The translations under genes and the position numbers were made by a program. From assembly GCA_949130485.1 (NCBI GenBank), contig OX422183.1:11940543-12004542 (forward strand): a stretch of DNA of 64,000 nucleotides. The letters are read 5' to 3'. Each line of letters starts with the position of its first letter. Position 1 is the stretch's first letter. The notes beneath the pieces are model-generated. The model was not told the origin of the DNA. It did not search any database and saw nothing but the letters and a program-made list of their open reading frames with translations. Source of the DNA: Agelas oroides (taxonomy: Eukaryota; Porifera; Demospongiae; Agelasida; Agelasidae). Positions 1 through 58,100 of the stretch are shown piece by piece.

Positions 1-318
1 AATAACCAATTTTGACTGGCCAGATGGCTTCAGTTTAGTCAAAAAGCCACTGTGCCTATCGTAACTTAGCCATATAGAGCCATCCTTGTAGCTTTCATCC
101 ATGATTCTTGCCCTTGGAATGTCATCAGAGCGCACTGATTGTTTGCTATATGTTCGCCTTCCTCTGGTGTAAGGTATAGATAAAAGGTAGACATGAAGGG
201 GGGGTAGTGCCCAACATTTTGCAATAATTCAAATTCTGAACAATGTGACACTGCTAGGGTACTAATAATTTCTTGAATGAAATGTTCCATCTCTCGTCTC
301 ATTGCTCCTCCTCCGCAG

Positions 319-44716
<44,398 letters not shown>

Positions 44717-45791
44717 ACCATTACAATTGGCACTTAGCTACTGAAACCTTGCAATTAAGTGTTGAACTCTTGCAACAATACTAAGTCTTGATATTGCAAG
44801 TTAAACTTACAAGAGTGATTTTGCACTTGGTAGCTAAGATCTATCTAATTTCTGTCCTGACGGGAGTGTATCTTGGCTCGGTGTGCTAGCTTCTGATCCA
44901 GGGAGCTTTTTTGGTACGGAGACAGGAGTGTATTTTGCTGGTGCAGAGATGTGCTCCTGCTAGGAGTTAAAAACTAGGAGATTAGTATGTAGATATACAC
45001 ATTGTGTGTCTGAGGCACACAATGTATGCATGCATATTCTTATCCCTCTGAACCGATCTTGTACAGTCAGGTAATGAGAATCCACACAGGGTCTTTTTTT
45101 CTACCGACAACTACTATAGTAATGGTTCCTTAGGAGTGACTGTGGAAATATGCTCATTTGCAAACTCACATGCTACTCCAGATAGGTAAAGAGTGTTTGG
45201 CAAAAATACCTAACCAGCTATCAATAGCAGTGTTTCATTGTACGCCCAGTCCTGTTTGGGTTTTCGTAGTTGCCTCTGGGTTGATCCGTAGTGGGAGGTT
45301 TAGGATGTTTTGGAGTGCTTTAGAGCCACTGGTACCGAGCATCACACGGCCAGGGTGATAACTGACAGACCCAGTTAGCTGTAAAAGTCTTGCCAACCAG
45401 CTCTCAATGATGGTGACTTCATTGGATGCATCTGATGTTCTGTTTGTGTTGAAATCTGTTAGTGGTATGTTTTGCTACTAGCTAGTATCCCACATACCAA
45501 TGAACATACCAGGTAGAAAGCATACAACTGTAACAGCTGTATAAACCTGCATGTTTCTGGCCATATACAACCTCCTAGTACATCAAAGGCTTGTAGTAGC
45601 ATGTAGCTACCTACCATGGTAAGTCTTCGTCAAGGTGAAGTCAACTTTCTTCCTCACTTCTTGGTGTAGAAGGTGGTCAGGAAGAATTTTAAGAAAACTT
45701 GTACTTACCACAGTGAATGGTTGACTGAAGAAAATAGACTTGAACTAAATAAAGGAATTTAGATGTTATGAGGCGAAAATAGAGGAAAGTG

Positions 45792-45870
45792 AAAAAGGCC
45801 GGCAGCCACCGGGAGTCGAATCCAGGACACCTGGCTTGTGCCGCCAGTGACTCACCACCATGCAGAAGTC
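45792..45870 (-). repeat. tRNA-derived SINE head (minus strand)
   Basis: On the minus strand, an A-box-like TGGTGGTGAGTCACTGG and a B-box-like GGATTCGACTCCC are followed by GGCCTTTTT. The rest of the cloverleaf does not pair well, so it is a relic. The tail probably runs to about 45690. Confidence 0.5.
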
Positions 45871-46928
45871 GTGTTGAACTGCTCAGCATGAGCTAGCTAT
45901 AGTTGAGTGAATTTGAAGCATGCAAGTCGTCTCCATGCAGACAGGGAAGAAAAAACAAAATGATTGTGTGTGTTTTCTATGAGCCACTTGAGAAGGTACG
46001 TGTTGATTACTCACTCAAACCAAAATATAAACTTGCCACCACCAAGCCATACAAAGTCATTGTTGAACTGAATAGCTCGTCTGAAAGAATTCAAGTCTAC
46101 ATGCAGTGAGGGGATTGGAAAAGACGTCATACAAAGTGATGTTGAACTGCGTGCTCTAACTAAATGCCTATCGAGCTATATACTAAGGGGGCATCTACAA
46201 ACGAGTCCTCCAAAATAACATTATTGTGACAAGAAGGTAGACTGTGTGACATTATAGTGAGTGTGTGCCTGCAAACATTACTGTGAAAATGATGGTTATA
46301 CCTGAAGCTATGGGGATGGGGAGAGAGGGGGGCACAAGTTATGGTAAACTTAGTTTGTAGTGAATTTGGATAGTCTGAAGAGTGAACGTATAATACCAAG
46401 ACTGCATGCAAACAAGGGGGGAAAAAGAAAAGATGGAGATGTGCCGTCTGAGTCACTAGGGAAGGGTGCTGATTACTCATTTGAGCCAAAATAAACACTG
46501 CTAGAAACTAAACATTGCAAAAAGTCATACACTCCACACTAGACTGTATGATGCAATATAGACACCTACTACAATACTACAGTTTGTTTTCGGTTTTGCG
46601 CTGAAGAACTTGTGGCACACAAACCTGTTCATCGAGTAAACCACAGACATAATGTTTCCTACTTACACTAACTCGTGACTTGTGCGTACCAGTACGTAGT
46701 ACCGTTGTAGAGATTCACTCGAGCAGACAAATATTGATTTTGACATGGCGCAGGTACTAGTCCTGTTGCGATATTCGTTCACTGAAAATAAAACGTTCGG
46801 CTCCAGGACTCGTGGGGCCACGCTCCCTAGCTGTTAAAAACAAACAACAAACAAACAGTAAAGCACGACTCGAAACTTAGCGTTCCGATCTTATACCTGT
46901 AGGGAAAGAGGCGGTTTGTGAAATTGAT

Positions 46929-47150
46929 TGCGCATGCGCAAAATGGCCAGATAGCGGGAACCGAAAAAGGGTGTTGCCGGTAAATAAAAATACGCTACAG
47001 CAACAAAAAAACAATAGTAGCCTAATTTGTAGCAGCTCTCTATAGTCTTACAGTTCTGTAGTTACATTGATGTCAATATACAGATAGAAGTATTATATGA
47101 ACTGCAAGACGAAAGAAAACACTTAGAAATGAAAAAACGACATTGATTGG
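46929..47150. promoter_or_regulatory. Candidate promoter motifs of the receptor gene
   Basis: TGCGCATGCGCA (46929-46940) matches the palindromic NRF-1 consensus and is followed by AAATGGCC, a partial YY1-like word. An inverted CCAAT box (ATTGG) lies at 47146-47150. The distance to the ATG (330-550 bp) fits a promoter with a 5' UTR, but this is motif matching only. Confidence 0.35.
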
Positions 47151-47475
47151 TGATTCGCTCGCCGTGTGATTCTGCCTTCGAACGATCGTTGATGTGACTC
47201 AGTGAGTGAGTTGACAGTAAGTAGCAGTTGGCTACCTTGTTTTTCACTCGTACTCATGCAAGTGTTGCATATAACTGTATTGCATTGTTATATACAGTTT
47301 GATAATCAAGCTCTACACGTCACGATTACCGGTACAGCTACTGAGAGCTCATCGAAAACTGTTAGTTCATCATTAATAATCCAGTTGCGCAAGCAGAAAA
47401 ATATTCACAAGTGAAATAGGGTGGAGTCACTAGCTACTGCAGCTATTGTTACTGGATTGTCAAATCAGTGAGAAC

Positions 47476-47539
47476 ATGGGGTATTCAGCTTCACTGACGT
47501 ATGCTGTGCTGCTGTGTGCTGTTCTGTGGGAAGTTCACG
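47476..47539 (+). CDS. Receptor exon 1, signal peptide
   Basis: MGYSASLTYAVLLCAVLWEV: short n-region and a hydrophobic core. The donor GTAAGA leaves one base of a split Glu codon. The exon is too short to stand out by length; it was found by looking upstream for a phase-1 exon with a signal peptide. Confidence 0.85.
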
Positions 47540-50500
47540 GTAAGACAACAGTTTGATCATGTTTATACTGCATATGTTTCTGATAGACAGAATTATGTAT
47601 GTTGACAAGCTTACAATACTGCTATCTTGATGTGATGTGTATTTTTAATTAATTTATATTGCCAAGACCCCATCTTTTCTGTTGGGTCAATCTTAGAGGT
47701 AATAAGATGGTCAGTATTCATACTCGCAACAGCCTAGGGACAGGTGTGAGCTATCAGTGTATAACGATAAATCCCATGGCTACATTATCTTATTCTCCCA
47801 CCAAATTGCCCTTGTTGGTACCACTTATGGTTATATATTACAACTGCACTGTGTTTATAACTTCCTGTGTTATATTACTGTTATTGTAGAAACAAGAGGG
47901 GAAACGGTTTGCATGACTGTAGTACAATGCAGGGCCTAAAATTACGAGTTAGTTGTGTCCATCCGGTTGGTTTCATCTACCTGTGTGTCACGCGCAAATG
48001 CTGTCGAGTTAGTTGCTTACTTCACTCAATAATCAACGAAAAAACATGAGTCTTCTTGAGAATGCAACATTGCTTCCTGAATGCCATTTAATAAACCTGG
48101 GCCGCTTCTCTGTAAAATCCCTGCATGTAGTGTGACAGCCATATGAAGCATGGAAACTAGATTTATTTGCTCCATATACCAATTTTAGGCCTTTTTTTAC
48201 AATATTATTGCTGTGTGCATGTATATCACTAATTTTTTCTTTGTTTGTTTGTTTGCTTTTGTTTTGTTTTGTAATCCACAGAGGTGGCTTCACAGATCAC
48301 AGAACATCCTATGAATCAAACTGTGCCTATTGGACAAAATACAACATTTCGCTGCAATGGAACACAAGATCCTGTTTGGGTAGTGAATTTTGCTAGTGGA
48401 ATGCGGTACATTACTGACAGAGTAAGGGATATTCGGCTACTTAATCAAACGGGTATCTCCTCACAAAGACGTCGAGATGGGGAGGTGATCCTGACGGTAC
48501 AAGCGACAGAGGCAACCAACAACTCCAATGTCTCATGCAGAGTGTTTGTTAATGGTGGCGTGAATTTCAGCCATGTTGCCAAGCTGACTGTCTTAGGTGG
48601 GTCACTGTTGCTCCTGCATTTGGTATTGTCTAACCAATCGTAGCCAGTAAGAGAGTAGCAAAATCTAATTACACACTTGATATTGTCTAAGTGCTTTAAA
48701 CATCTTCCGTCAGCTGGAATACAGAAACAAAACATGTCTTGGCTGTCCAATTAGAGTTTTTGTTTGCACAAATTCTGAATCCACCCCAGCTGTCTGCTTT
48801 GATTTGAGCTTGTCAGCGAAAGTCACATAATTCTAATTAGTTTATGTCAGCATGCAAAAAGATTGTTTAAGTAATCAGAATCAGCCAAGGTGCTGCTGAC
48901 GCATTGTACTTTATCTTTGAATTATCAGTGCTCATTAACTTGATATTGTCTAAGTGTTTTAAACATTTGGCTGGAAATAAAGAAACACAATATGTCTTTA
49001 GCCTTGTTCCCAGGCTCTCCCCACACCGCAAACATAAAGCTGGGTGGGGCCTGGGAACGAGGCTAATATTGCCTGATTACAGTTTTGTTTGCACAAAGTC
49101 TGAATCCACCCTAGCTGTCAGCTCTGATGTAGGCTTTATGTCAGCGACACAGAGAAAGTCGTGTAGCTCTAATTATGTGAATTAGCATATATTGGTACAC
49201 TCAAAAGATATTCAGTATTGTCTAAGTGTTCAGAGGTGTTGCCCTACATTATACTGTATTATTGGCATATGTTACTATAGTATAGTTAACAGTTTCACAC
49301 ACATAATGTTCATAGAGTATTTCCTGTCAAATAGTAAACGAACCAATCAGATCGCTCAGACGGCTGCAGTACAAAGCTATACTGGAAAATATCACGATTT
49401 TGTTGCCGTCTGTATTGTTACGAGTGCGCAGCACGAGTAACAATGCCAACGGCAACAAACGAGTGATATTTTTTCCCGTATAGCTTGGTACTATGGTGAT
49501 AATGATTTTATCATACGAACCTTCGATTTCATTGCACGTTCAGACGCAAGACTTGTAGTACCTGATACGGATTCTTGTGTGACTTGTAGTACTGCGTGAC
49601 TTGTAGTAAAAAATACGGCTTTTTATAAACTGTGTGCAGCTGCAAGGCTTCCCCATTGACTCCCATACATTAGCGTGATTTAGACGTATGATAACATGAT
49701 ATAATTATTATCACCATAGTACCAAGCTATACAGGAAAAAATATCACTGGTTTGTTGCCGTTGGCATTGTTACTCATGCTGCACACCTATAACAATACAG
49801 ATGGCAACCAATTCATGATATTTTCCAGTGTTGCTTTGTACTATGGTGATACTTAGCTATATATATTTTTAGTAATAGAATCCTTCCTGATTGCATAATA
49901 GTTTACACAAACCTGAATCCACCCTAGCTGTCAGCGTTTGATGGCAGATTTACGTATATCAGCACAACCCATTCAAGTCACATTATGTCAGTTCAAAGTA
50001 TAGTCTAAGTGAGTGATTAGATAATCAGCAAAGTATTGCTCCCACTTTATCACTAACCAGTGTACATTGGCTTACTGAAACTACTGTCATTATTCTAACA
50101 GAGCAGTAGATCCAATCTAGCAGGGTTGTACCTATACCGGTATAGGTATTGGTATAGGTGCCTATACTCATGGTATAGGCACAGTATAGGTATAGGTAAG
50201 CTCATAACCTATACTGATTTTGCATTCCTCAACTTAATTAACAGTGAAAAGTGTGAAATTTTGAAAAGTTACAGTATAAAATGGTAGACTTAGTAGTTAG
50301 TAACAAAAAAATAAAATCCACTAATAGTCAAAATCCACTAATTATGATGTCATACAAGTTGATACAACCAGCTGTGAATATCTGTATCGGTATCGGTACG
50401 GCCGATCTGATAGCTAATATTATTGTGTATCTGCAGTATAGGCAAATTGTGGTATAGGTACAACCCTGCAATCTAGCGAAAGAAATTGAATTTTTGCTAA

Positions 50501-52122
50501 TCCAATTAATGCAGAAGATAACTGCACTAATCATTTTCGAGTGAATCCAAATTCGCGGAAGAGAAGGTTGCTACCATGAAGTGCTCTCAACAAACAAACA
50601 GTATAGTCATGGGCAGAGAGAAGCTGTTTACAATTAGTACAGCAGGAAGCGTTCTTGTTAAAACAACAGATCAGTGTACGTCAGCTCACTAAAACTATTC
50701 AGTGTAGTCTAAGTGACTGGAGCCAATAAAAAGTGTAATTTCTATTACATAACACTAATCGCAGCAGATTATGCTTTCAACCCTTGGTGAACCTGATTAG
50801 GCGTTTGTTTGCGCATAGTGTGAATCCATGCACCCTGTCACGTCAGCTTCTGATGAGTCAGCTGTGCAGGGTAATGCAATCCTGAACCCATCCTAGGGCA
50901 GCTGCAACCAACCATGCAAATTAGCACTAGTGGTGACCAGCTGCTACTATTATCATCCTACTACAAAGTAGATACTAGCTACATAAAGTAAAGTGCTTAT
51001 CGTGACTCTATCATTCCCTTGACCAACTCCCAAAAATGATATTCATATAACAAAATTATAACAACCTATTTTTATTTTCTTTTTCGAGGCTAACCACACC
51101 CCAAGTGGAAAGAAAACGGTGACATGAACGCAGGTGGCTTGAATGCAGGTGGACAAATCAGCTTGTCCTGCCATAAATGACCCATTAAGCTAACCCACTA
51201 GCTATAGCTACACACATGTTTTAGATCAACCAGCATGTATGTATCTGCATGTATCTGCATCTAGTTCTGCATTCAGGCCTCTCTAAGTCTCACGCATTGT
51301 GAGTGAGACACACACATTTGTGGGTCATCTCACACTCACACGCATGGACATGCAAATCTCACACAACTTTGACAGACCTTTCACTTTTCTCTGCAGCTCA
51401 ATGTTTCTTGCTAGTTCGTTCTCGCAAGCCCACAAAAGCAGACACACCCCTCGCTAAAAGCATAGTTTCATTCCCAGTCCTCCTGGGAACAGGTCTAAGG
51501 CGTAGTTCATCTTCACTAGACAGTCTCTGTGAGTGCCGATTAGCATCTTAGTATGACAGAATCTCACACACTTTTTGATGAAGTCTCACTCAAGACTGCT
51601 GACCTTGAGAGGTCTGACCGTTCCCCCACCTGACAAAGGCTAGGGGGTAGCCTCATTCTCAGGCTCTCCCCTCGCCCCGACGAAAAATAATTCGTTTCTT
51701 AATTTTTCGTCGGGGCGAGGGGAGAGCCTGGGAACGAGGCTAGGTTGGGAGTCCCTTGCGCTACTTTGGGGAATTTTCACTCAGCACTGTAGCCAGCATT
51801 CACATTACCACTCATTGCATTTATGGTGTGAGCACGAATGGTGGTCTTGTCTATCCCCAGTCTAAGTCAGTCACCAATTTACTATTGAGATCGAAACTTC
51901 CTCCAATGGTAGCTGGTGGGATTTAATTGAATCTTTGATCTTTTGATTGATAGTCAAAGTGTTTTAACCACTTCATCACTCCTTTTTTCATCCCAACACA
52001 CACACGCATGCATAAAACACACCACAACACACACCACACACCTACGTATGCATGCACAAAACACACCACAACACACACCACACACCTACGTATGCATGCA
52101 CAAAACACACCACAACGCACAC

Positions 52123-52166
<44 letters not shown>

Positions 52167-55100
52167 TACAGGACCTCCCTCTACCCCGGAGCCATTACTT
52201 CAAATACTCAATGCCACCACTCTTGAACTAACATGGCCTCCTCCATTCTCCTGGCCAGCTTACCCGATACAGAACTACACTGTTAGAATGCTGAACACAA
52301 GTAACAATCGTGTGACGGTGAGGAACATTGACATGCCTCAGAATGACACAATCGTCACCGAATACTTCAGCGTCCCAGGTGGCAAGGTTGCAACACAGTG
52401 CTCACTCCTTCAGTTTGCAGTAACAGCTACAAGCATGCTTGGAGAAAGCAGAGCAAGAAATATGTCTGAAGGATTTCCAATAGGTTAGTTAACACATGAA
52501 CTATATTGACAGCACTCCATGCTAATATAGACCCTTTACAAAAGGGCGTGGCTAATACTGAGTATGTGCCTCTCCCCTCCGTCTTTTTGGCTGATCACGT
52601 TTCCCCAGCATCATATACTCCGTAGCTCTCTTTCACCGTCTTCTACCTCCCTTTTCTCCATGAGACACATACAATCACATGTCATTTCACACTTTTCTCT
52701 CCAATATACATATATATTCACGGACCCACATAGGTGGATACGCCCACACTGAAAGCCTTATAGTCTCATCCCCATCTTTTCTGGGAACCAAGCCAAGCAT
52801 GCAGAGGATATGTCCGTCATCTAGTTAGGTCTTTCCAAAACTGGCAATAGATTGGACAAATTTGACAGTGACTGCATGTGAGCACCAATCGATTCATGAG
52901 CATCTCAGTATGGATGTTTGACCGATTCTTGCTCGGAGCAAAATATCTTTTGTCATGGTCTCACTCAAGTGAGGTTGCTAACCTTGAGAGGTCTGCATTA
53001 ATTATGTTGCCTAGTAATGAAGTAGTGAAAGCCTTGAGCAGTGGGTGGGAAACCTTTTGCCAACCACACAAAGACTTACGAACAAAACTTGGATGGTTTT
53101 TAAAAGCTAAATGTAAGGCTGAAGACTTGTACTATATTTCTGATTTAGGTTATTTGGGGCATAGCTGGAATTGTACTGCTGTATGTAGCAGCATAAATAG
53201 CACTTACTAGTTGTCAGCCATTCTTTTACGCAAAGGGCCAATACTACACTGATGAGGCCTTTCATGTATGATGACCAATTTGGATGATGTGGCTCGACCA
53301 CACTATAATGACCACACTATAATGAGCACCAAGCTCTTAGCGGGCAGGACAGAATAAGAGCCTGGGTATGAGGCTAGAAGAACACTCCTGTAGCAGGTTC
53401 CCGGCTAGCCGCGTTTTACCGGGTGTAGACCAGCAGTAGATGCTGCGTAAGCATATCTAGGAAACCAGGTGGAGGCTCTGCATGTGTGAAAACAAAACGT
53501 TAGTGCAGGGAAATGTTACATGTACATACAAGACCTGGAGTAAAACTCCATGCAATGCCAATTGCCCTAGACAATGGATGCTCCTTCTGGTAATAAAAAA
53601 AATACCTGTAACTTTTGATCAATCATAGCTGTTGGCACTGTTTTTGACCACAATGGAGTACTTCATCATCAGAGTGGTGGTGGTTTCCAGACATTACGCA
53701 ACATTGTTTCATCTAGCGTGTAAGACTATGAATTACAATCACCACAACAGCCCTTGATGTCATCATCTCTTTGTTTTTTACATCATGCACCTGTTTTGTA
53801 TAGGTAGCTAGCAATTAATGAGGAGGAAGACAATTAGACTCTACATGCACTTGCTGGAATATGTATAGACAGACATAATAAGCTACTAATAAGGAGACAG
53901 TCATCTAGGCTAACCAGGGGCGCCGAGAGAGTAGGGGGGCCCCGGGGGAAAGATTTCACGTGTGAAGGACTAGTGTAGACACAATTTGTAGTAGGCGTGG
54001 CAATTAATTAATGGTGTTGGTATTTTTCTACACTAACCATCCTTTGCTAAAAGCGTTACTGATTATTCTACCCAAGCGTTCACTCATTGAGTCCGGACAA
54101 TGAAATGGAAAGCGAAAGAAAATGAAATAGCGTGAAGATGCAGCCCAGAAAGGTAAAAATAAAAATTAATTTAAAAGCCTTGTCGGGCCCCTTTTCTCGA
54201 AACAAGTTTGGGGGCCCCGGGGAAGTATCCCCTGCTGCCCCCCCCCCCCCCCCCCTCGGTGGGCCTGAGGCTAACAAGGAAAGAGTTTTGTGTACATGAC
54301 TGGACTATAGTGTAGACACAATTTGCAGGGGCAGAATCACCACCCCGGCTGGTCTGGTTTGGTTTGGGTCGCTTTTTAATTGCATTCAGTCCTAAAATTT
54401 AGTTCACACTTGGTTCAGCTGCATTTTTCGCTTTTACAACTTGGGTGACAAAACACTAAAATACACCTAGCTAGATGTGTTATAAGTTATCAGTCCCATA
54501 ATCATTTACGTTTGGTTCAGAAGTATTTTCACTAGTAGCTCTAGCCATAGAGAGAAAACACTAAAATACACAGTTGTTGATAAGTTGTAAACCTTGCTCA
54601 AAACTTTCTGCAATTTGCTTTGGATGACCGCCTCATTTATGATCAATGGTAGCTACTTGGTGATGTAAGCACCACTACATATTTCTATTGTCTACCCAAA
54701 CCATTGTGTAGCCATTGTTCCTAAATTACACAATTAATTTGGTACTCTTACAAAGCCCCCATATGTGGTCTGAGCACTTGACGCTGCTGTACCTTGCGTG
54801 ACCATCAAAGGAAAGCTCATCAAAGGTTATCTGCTTCGCACCTATAGTTGAAAACATCCGGAAATCGCAAAAGTCCCATCCATGCCCAGGTGTCCTGCTC
54901 GCAGTCTCATGCAACACAACCGCAATGTCATGCAATACGGTATAGTGCTAGTAACCGCAAGTGTCCTACTCCTGGAACCAGCACGGAACTTGCAGTGCAT
55001 GGTCCAAAAGCGGTAGCTACCTATAGTAAACCCTACATACTATCAAATTACTCAGGTGCACTAATGTGGTAATGTGGGATGAAAATGAGTGAACAGAAGT

Positions 55101-58100
55101 GTAGGAAGGAAGCTGATGTGATAACGTTAGTGAGTATCTGTTGTGCTTCAGTCCCCAGGAGCTTTACTGTGAACCATGATGTCTCTTTCCGGAATGATGG
55201 AACACCACAGTTGTCAGTGGAGTTCACAGTAAGTGTGACACATGTATAGCTATATGTGCCTGCCCTGAAAGTCTGGAAGACAAATAATAAACCTATTATC
55301 TGCAACCAGTGGCATAGCCAAGCTGGGGCGCACTGGGGCACACTGGGGCGCACTGGGGTATGTACTCCAGCAACTAGGGACTGTGCCCCACTGGTAAGGT
55401 GTGCCTGTCAATTTTCGGTGCCAATTGTCGATTGCAAATCAGGCAGCTAATAATCCGTGAAAAGCCTCAAAAATCGAACATTGTAGTGTAGCTATCTGTA
55501 TCTAGAGTATTATGCATTAGTCTTCTTCGCTCTCTTCGCTTTGTCATTCACGAGTTTGCCACTACCTTCTTCGCTCTCTTCGCTTTGTCGTTCACGAGTT
55601 TGCCACTACCTTCTTTGCTCTCTTCGCTTTGTCGTTCACGAGTTTGCCACTACCTTCTTTGCTCTCTTCGCTTTGTCGTTCATGAGTTTGCCACTACCTT
55701 CTTTGCTCTCTTCACTTTGTCGTTCACGAGTTTGCCACTACCTTCTTCGCTCTCTTCGCTTTGTCGTTCACGAGTTTGCCACTACCTATACTGCGCACAT
55801 GTAGTATGTGTGCAGTATGTGTTACTATTTTCAGTACTGGCAGTAAGTTCCACCCGGTTTAAGTTTACGTAGTTACACACTCTTTCTCTAGCCCCATTCT
55901 TATGTGATTTTGTTAATTGACATTCAATCTGCTTGAAAGCCACAGAAAGATCAAAGATACTGCACTTTGAAAGCTGATGTCATACATGCCAAGGTTGAAA
56001 ACTGATGTATGAGTGAAGTATGCAACTGCAATTGTGACACCTGGTGTCAATAGAAAAGAAATAGAGCGTTTTCATCACGTGATCACAATTTCGTATACTA
56101 GTGAACCTGCATAAAATTACATAAGGCCACCCCAAGTTGTACTTCTGTTTCTGCTCCTCCATTCTGGAGCATTTCAGAATTCCTGTATAATGAGCATGTG
56201 CAGAAGCAGTGCTCACTGGAATTTAAAGGGACTTCTGTGCAGGTGTTTATCTTATATTTCCAGCCTACCTGCTTTAAAGCGTTCACCTATAGAGTGTTTT
56301 CATCACGTGAACAAATTCCGTATACTAGAAATAAACCGCCATCTTGGTGTACAACTTGTAACAGTATGTTATTAGCAGTATATGCGATATCGATTAAAAA
56401 ACCCACAGGTAAGCGTTTATATAGCTGTTTTAACTTATGTAGCAATGGTATTTTGTCCGATTCAACACATATTAGAAGCATTATATAAGTATATCACTCA
56501 TTTCGTGAAGATTGCCATAGAAGCTCCTATCTCGTTGTACACCAACATGGCGGCTGTTTTCTGTTTTCCTTCGTAATCTCGAAGGTGATGACGTCACATG
56601 AAAACGCTCTATAAAAAAGTCACTAGTGGCAGTTTGAATCTATACTGTGATCTATCAAAGATGTAGTCCAGAAAATCTTGTGCAGATATTAACTCATTGT
56701 TTTTTGTTTGTTTGTTTGTTTGTTCATTTGTTTTCAGCCTCCCTATGTCTGTCCCTTCCAAATGGCTGACTACACTATTGAAGTCCAGCAAAATGGAACA
56801 AACGAAACCTTCACACATGGTCCTGTCAACTACTCTCCAGCAACCATGAGAGAGTCAGTGTTCCTTTGGGTTCCTGCACACTTGGTGGTGAATACAGAGT
56901 ACGTGCTCACCATCACTGCGTCAACTATTGCAGGAAGTCTCTCCTTCACAACAAACTTCAGTGAGTCCTGAGGGTAATTTCATAGCCTCGTTCCCAGGCC
57001 TACCCCGTTTTTTTTTTTGTTCCTCGGCTTGCATTCAGTATAATACACGGAGGCGGAAGAGCACGAAAAAACGGTAGGCCTGGGAACGAGGCTAGTAATT
57101 TCATTCTGTCTTCCTGATTTTATTAATTTGTATATCAGCAAACACTGTAGGCAGTGAAGGCCTGGGAACGAAACGTGTTTGCTTGTTATGACTGCAGAGT
57201 TTACATAATCCATATGCTTGCCAGCAGCTGGAGTCATTTAATGCCAATCTTGTATGCTTGTAAAATTTTAAACTAGCTACTTCTGTATTCAATAGGCAAG
57301 GTAAATAGCCAGTGCAATAAATGTGCAATGTAATTATGTTTTTTTTGCTCCTTTCTTTGGCATACCAAAGGCAGAAACAATGAAAACCATATGTGAAAAA
57401 GATCAAACATACTTGGTAGTTATTTATTGACTGACTGTGCATGTTTCAATAACAAAGAAAGAAATAATTTGTTGCTATGGCAATGAATACCAAGCAGTAA
57501 TAAATCAACTGTTGTGTTATATAACAGATGCTGTGTCTTTATGTTTATACTAACATGTAGATACAAACTTCATCCCTCCACTCCCCACTACCCACCCTCC
57601 ACTCCCCACTACCCACCCTCCACTGCCCCCTGAGACATCTACCAGCCCTCCTAATACCACTGATACACCCACCACTGATACACCCACCACTGTTGCTGCA
57701 ACTGACATCAGTCCTACGCAGCCAGGCTTTAGTAAGTTGGCTACACATACATATACCTATAGTTATTAGACCCAAATGACTAGAGGATGTTTTTATTTAT
57801 AATTGACTGAATCTGTTGGGACCGAGCCCAATCTTGATAACAAAATATCCAGATAATCGATCGTCAATGTACCTTACTGTTACTTTGCATAGATCTCCAT
57901 CTTAGTGTCAAGATCAAGCACAACTCATCATCTCTTCACTTTTGGCAGGCCTGTCTTGCCCTTTGGAAAGCATGGCACGTGCAGCCAGGGTATTTCACTT
58001 GCACTCGATTTTCGTATGTAGTACGCTAATCATTAACTGTAAGATCACATGACAGTCTGAACTGAAATACGGATAATCAAGTTTAAGTCCAAGATTCTTG

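Larger units (their letters stand above)
44717..47475. other. Intergenic region between the two genes
   Basis: 2.76 kb between the GH31 stop and the receptor start. It holds a tRNA-derived relic (45792-45870). The last 900 bp are richer in CpG and probably contain the promoter and 5' UTR of the receptor. I see no gene. Confidence 0.7.

Noticed and set aside
1-318. An upstream GH31 exon at the left edge
   Set aside because: No frame matches the expected PYWGLGFH-type sequence that precedes FPLD in GAA; this stretch looks like intron.
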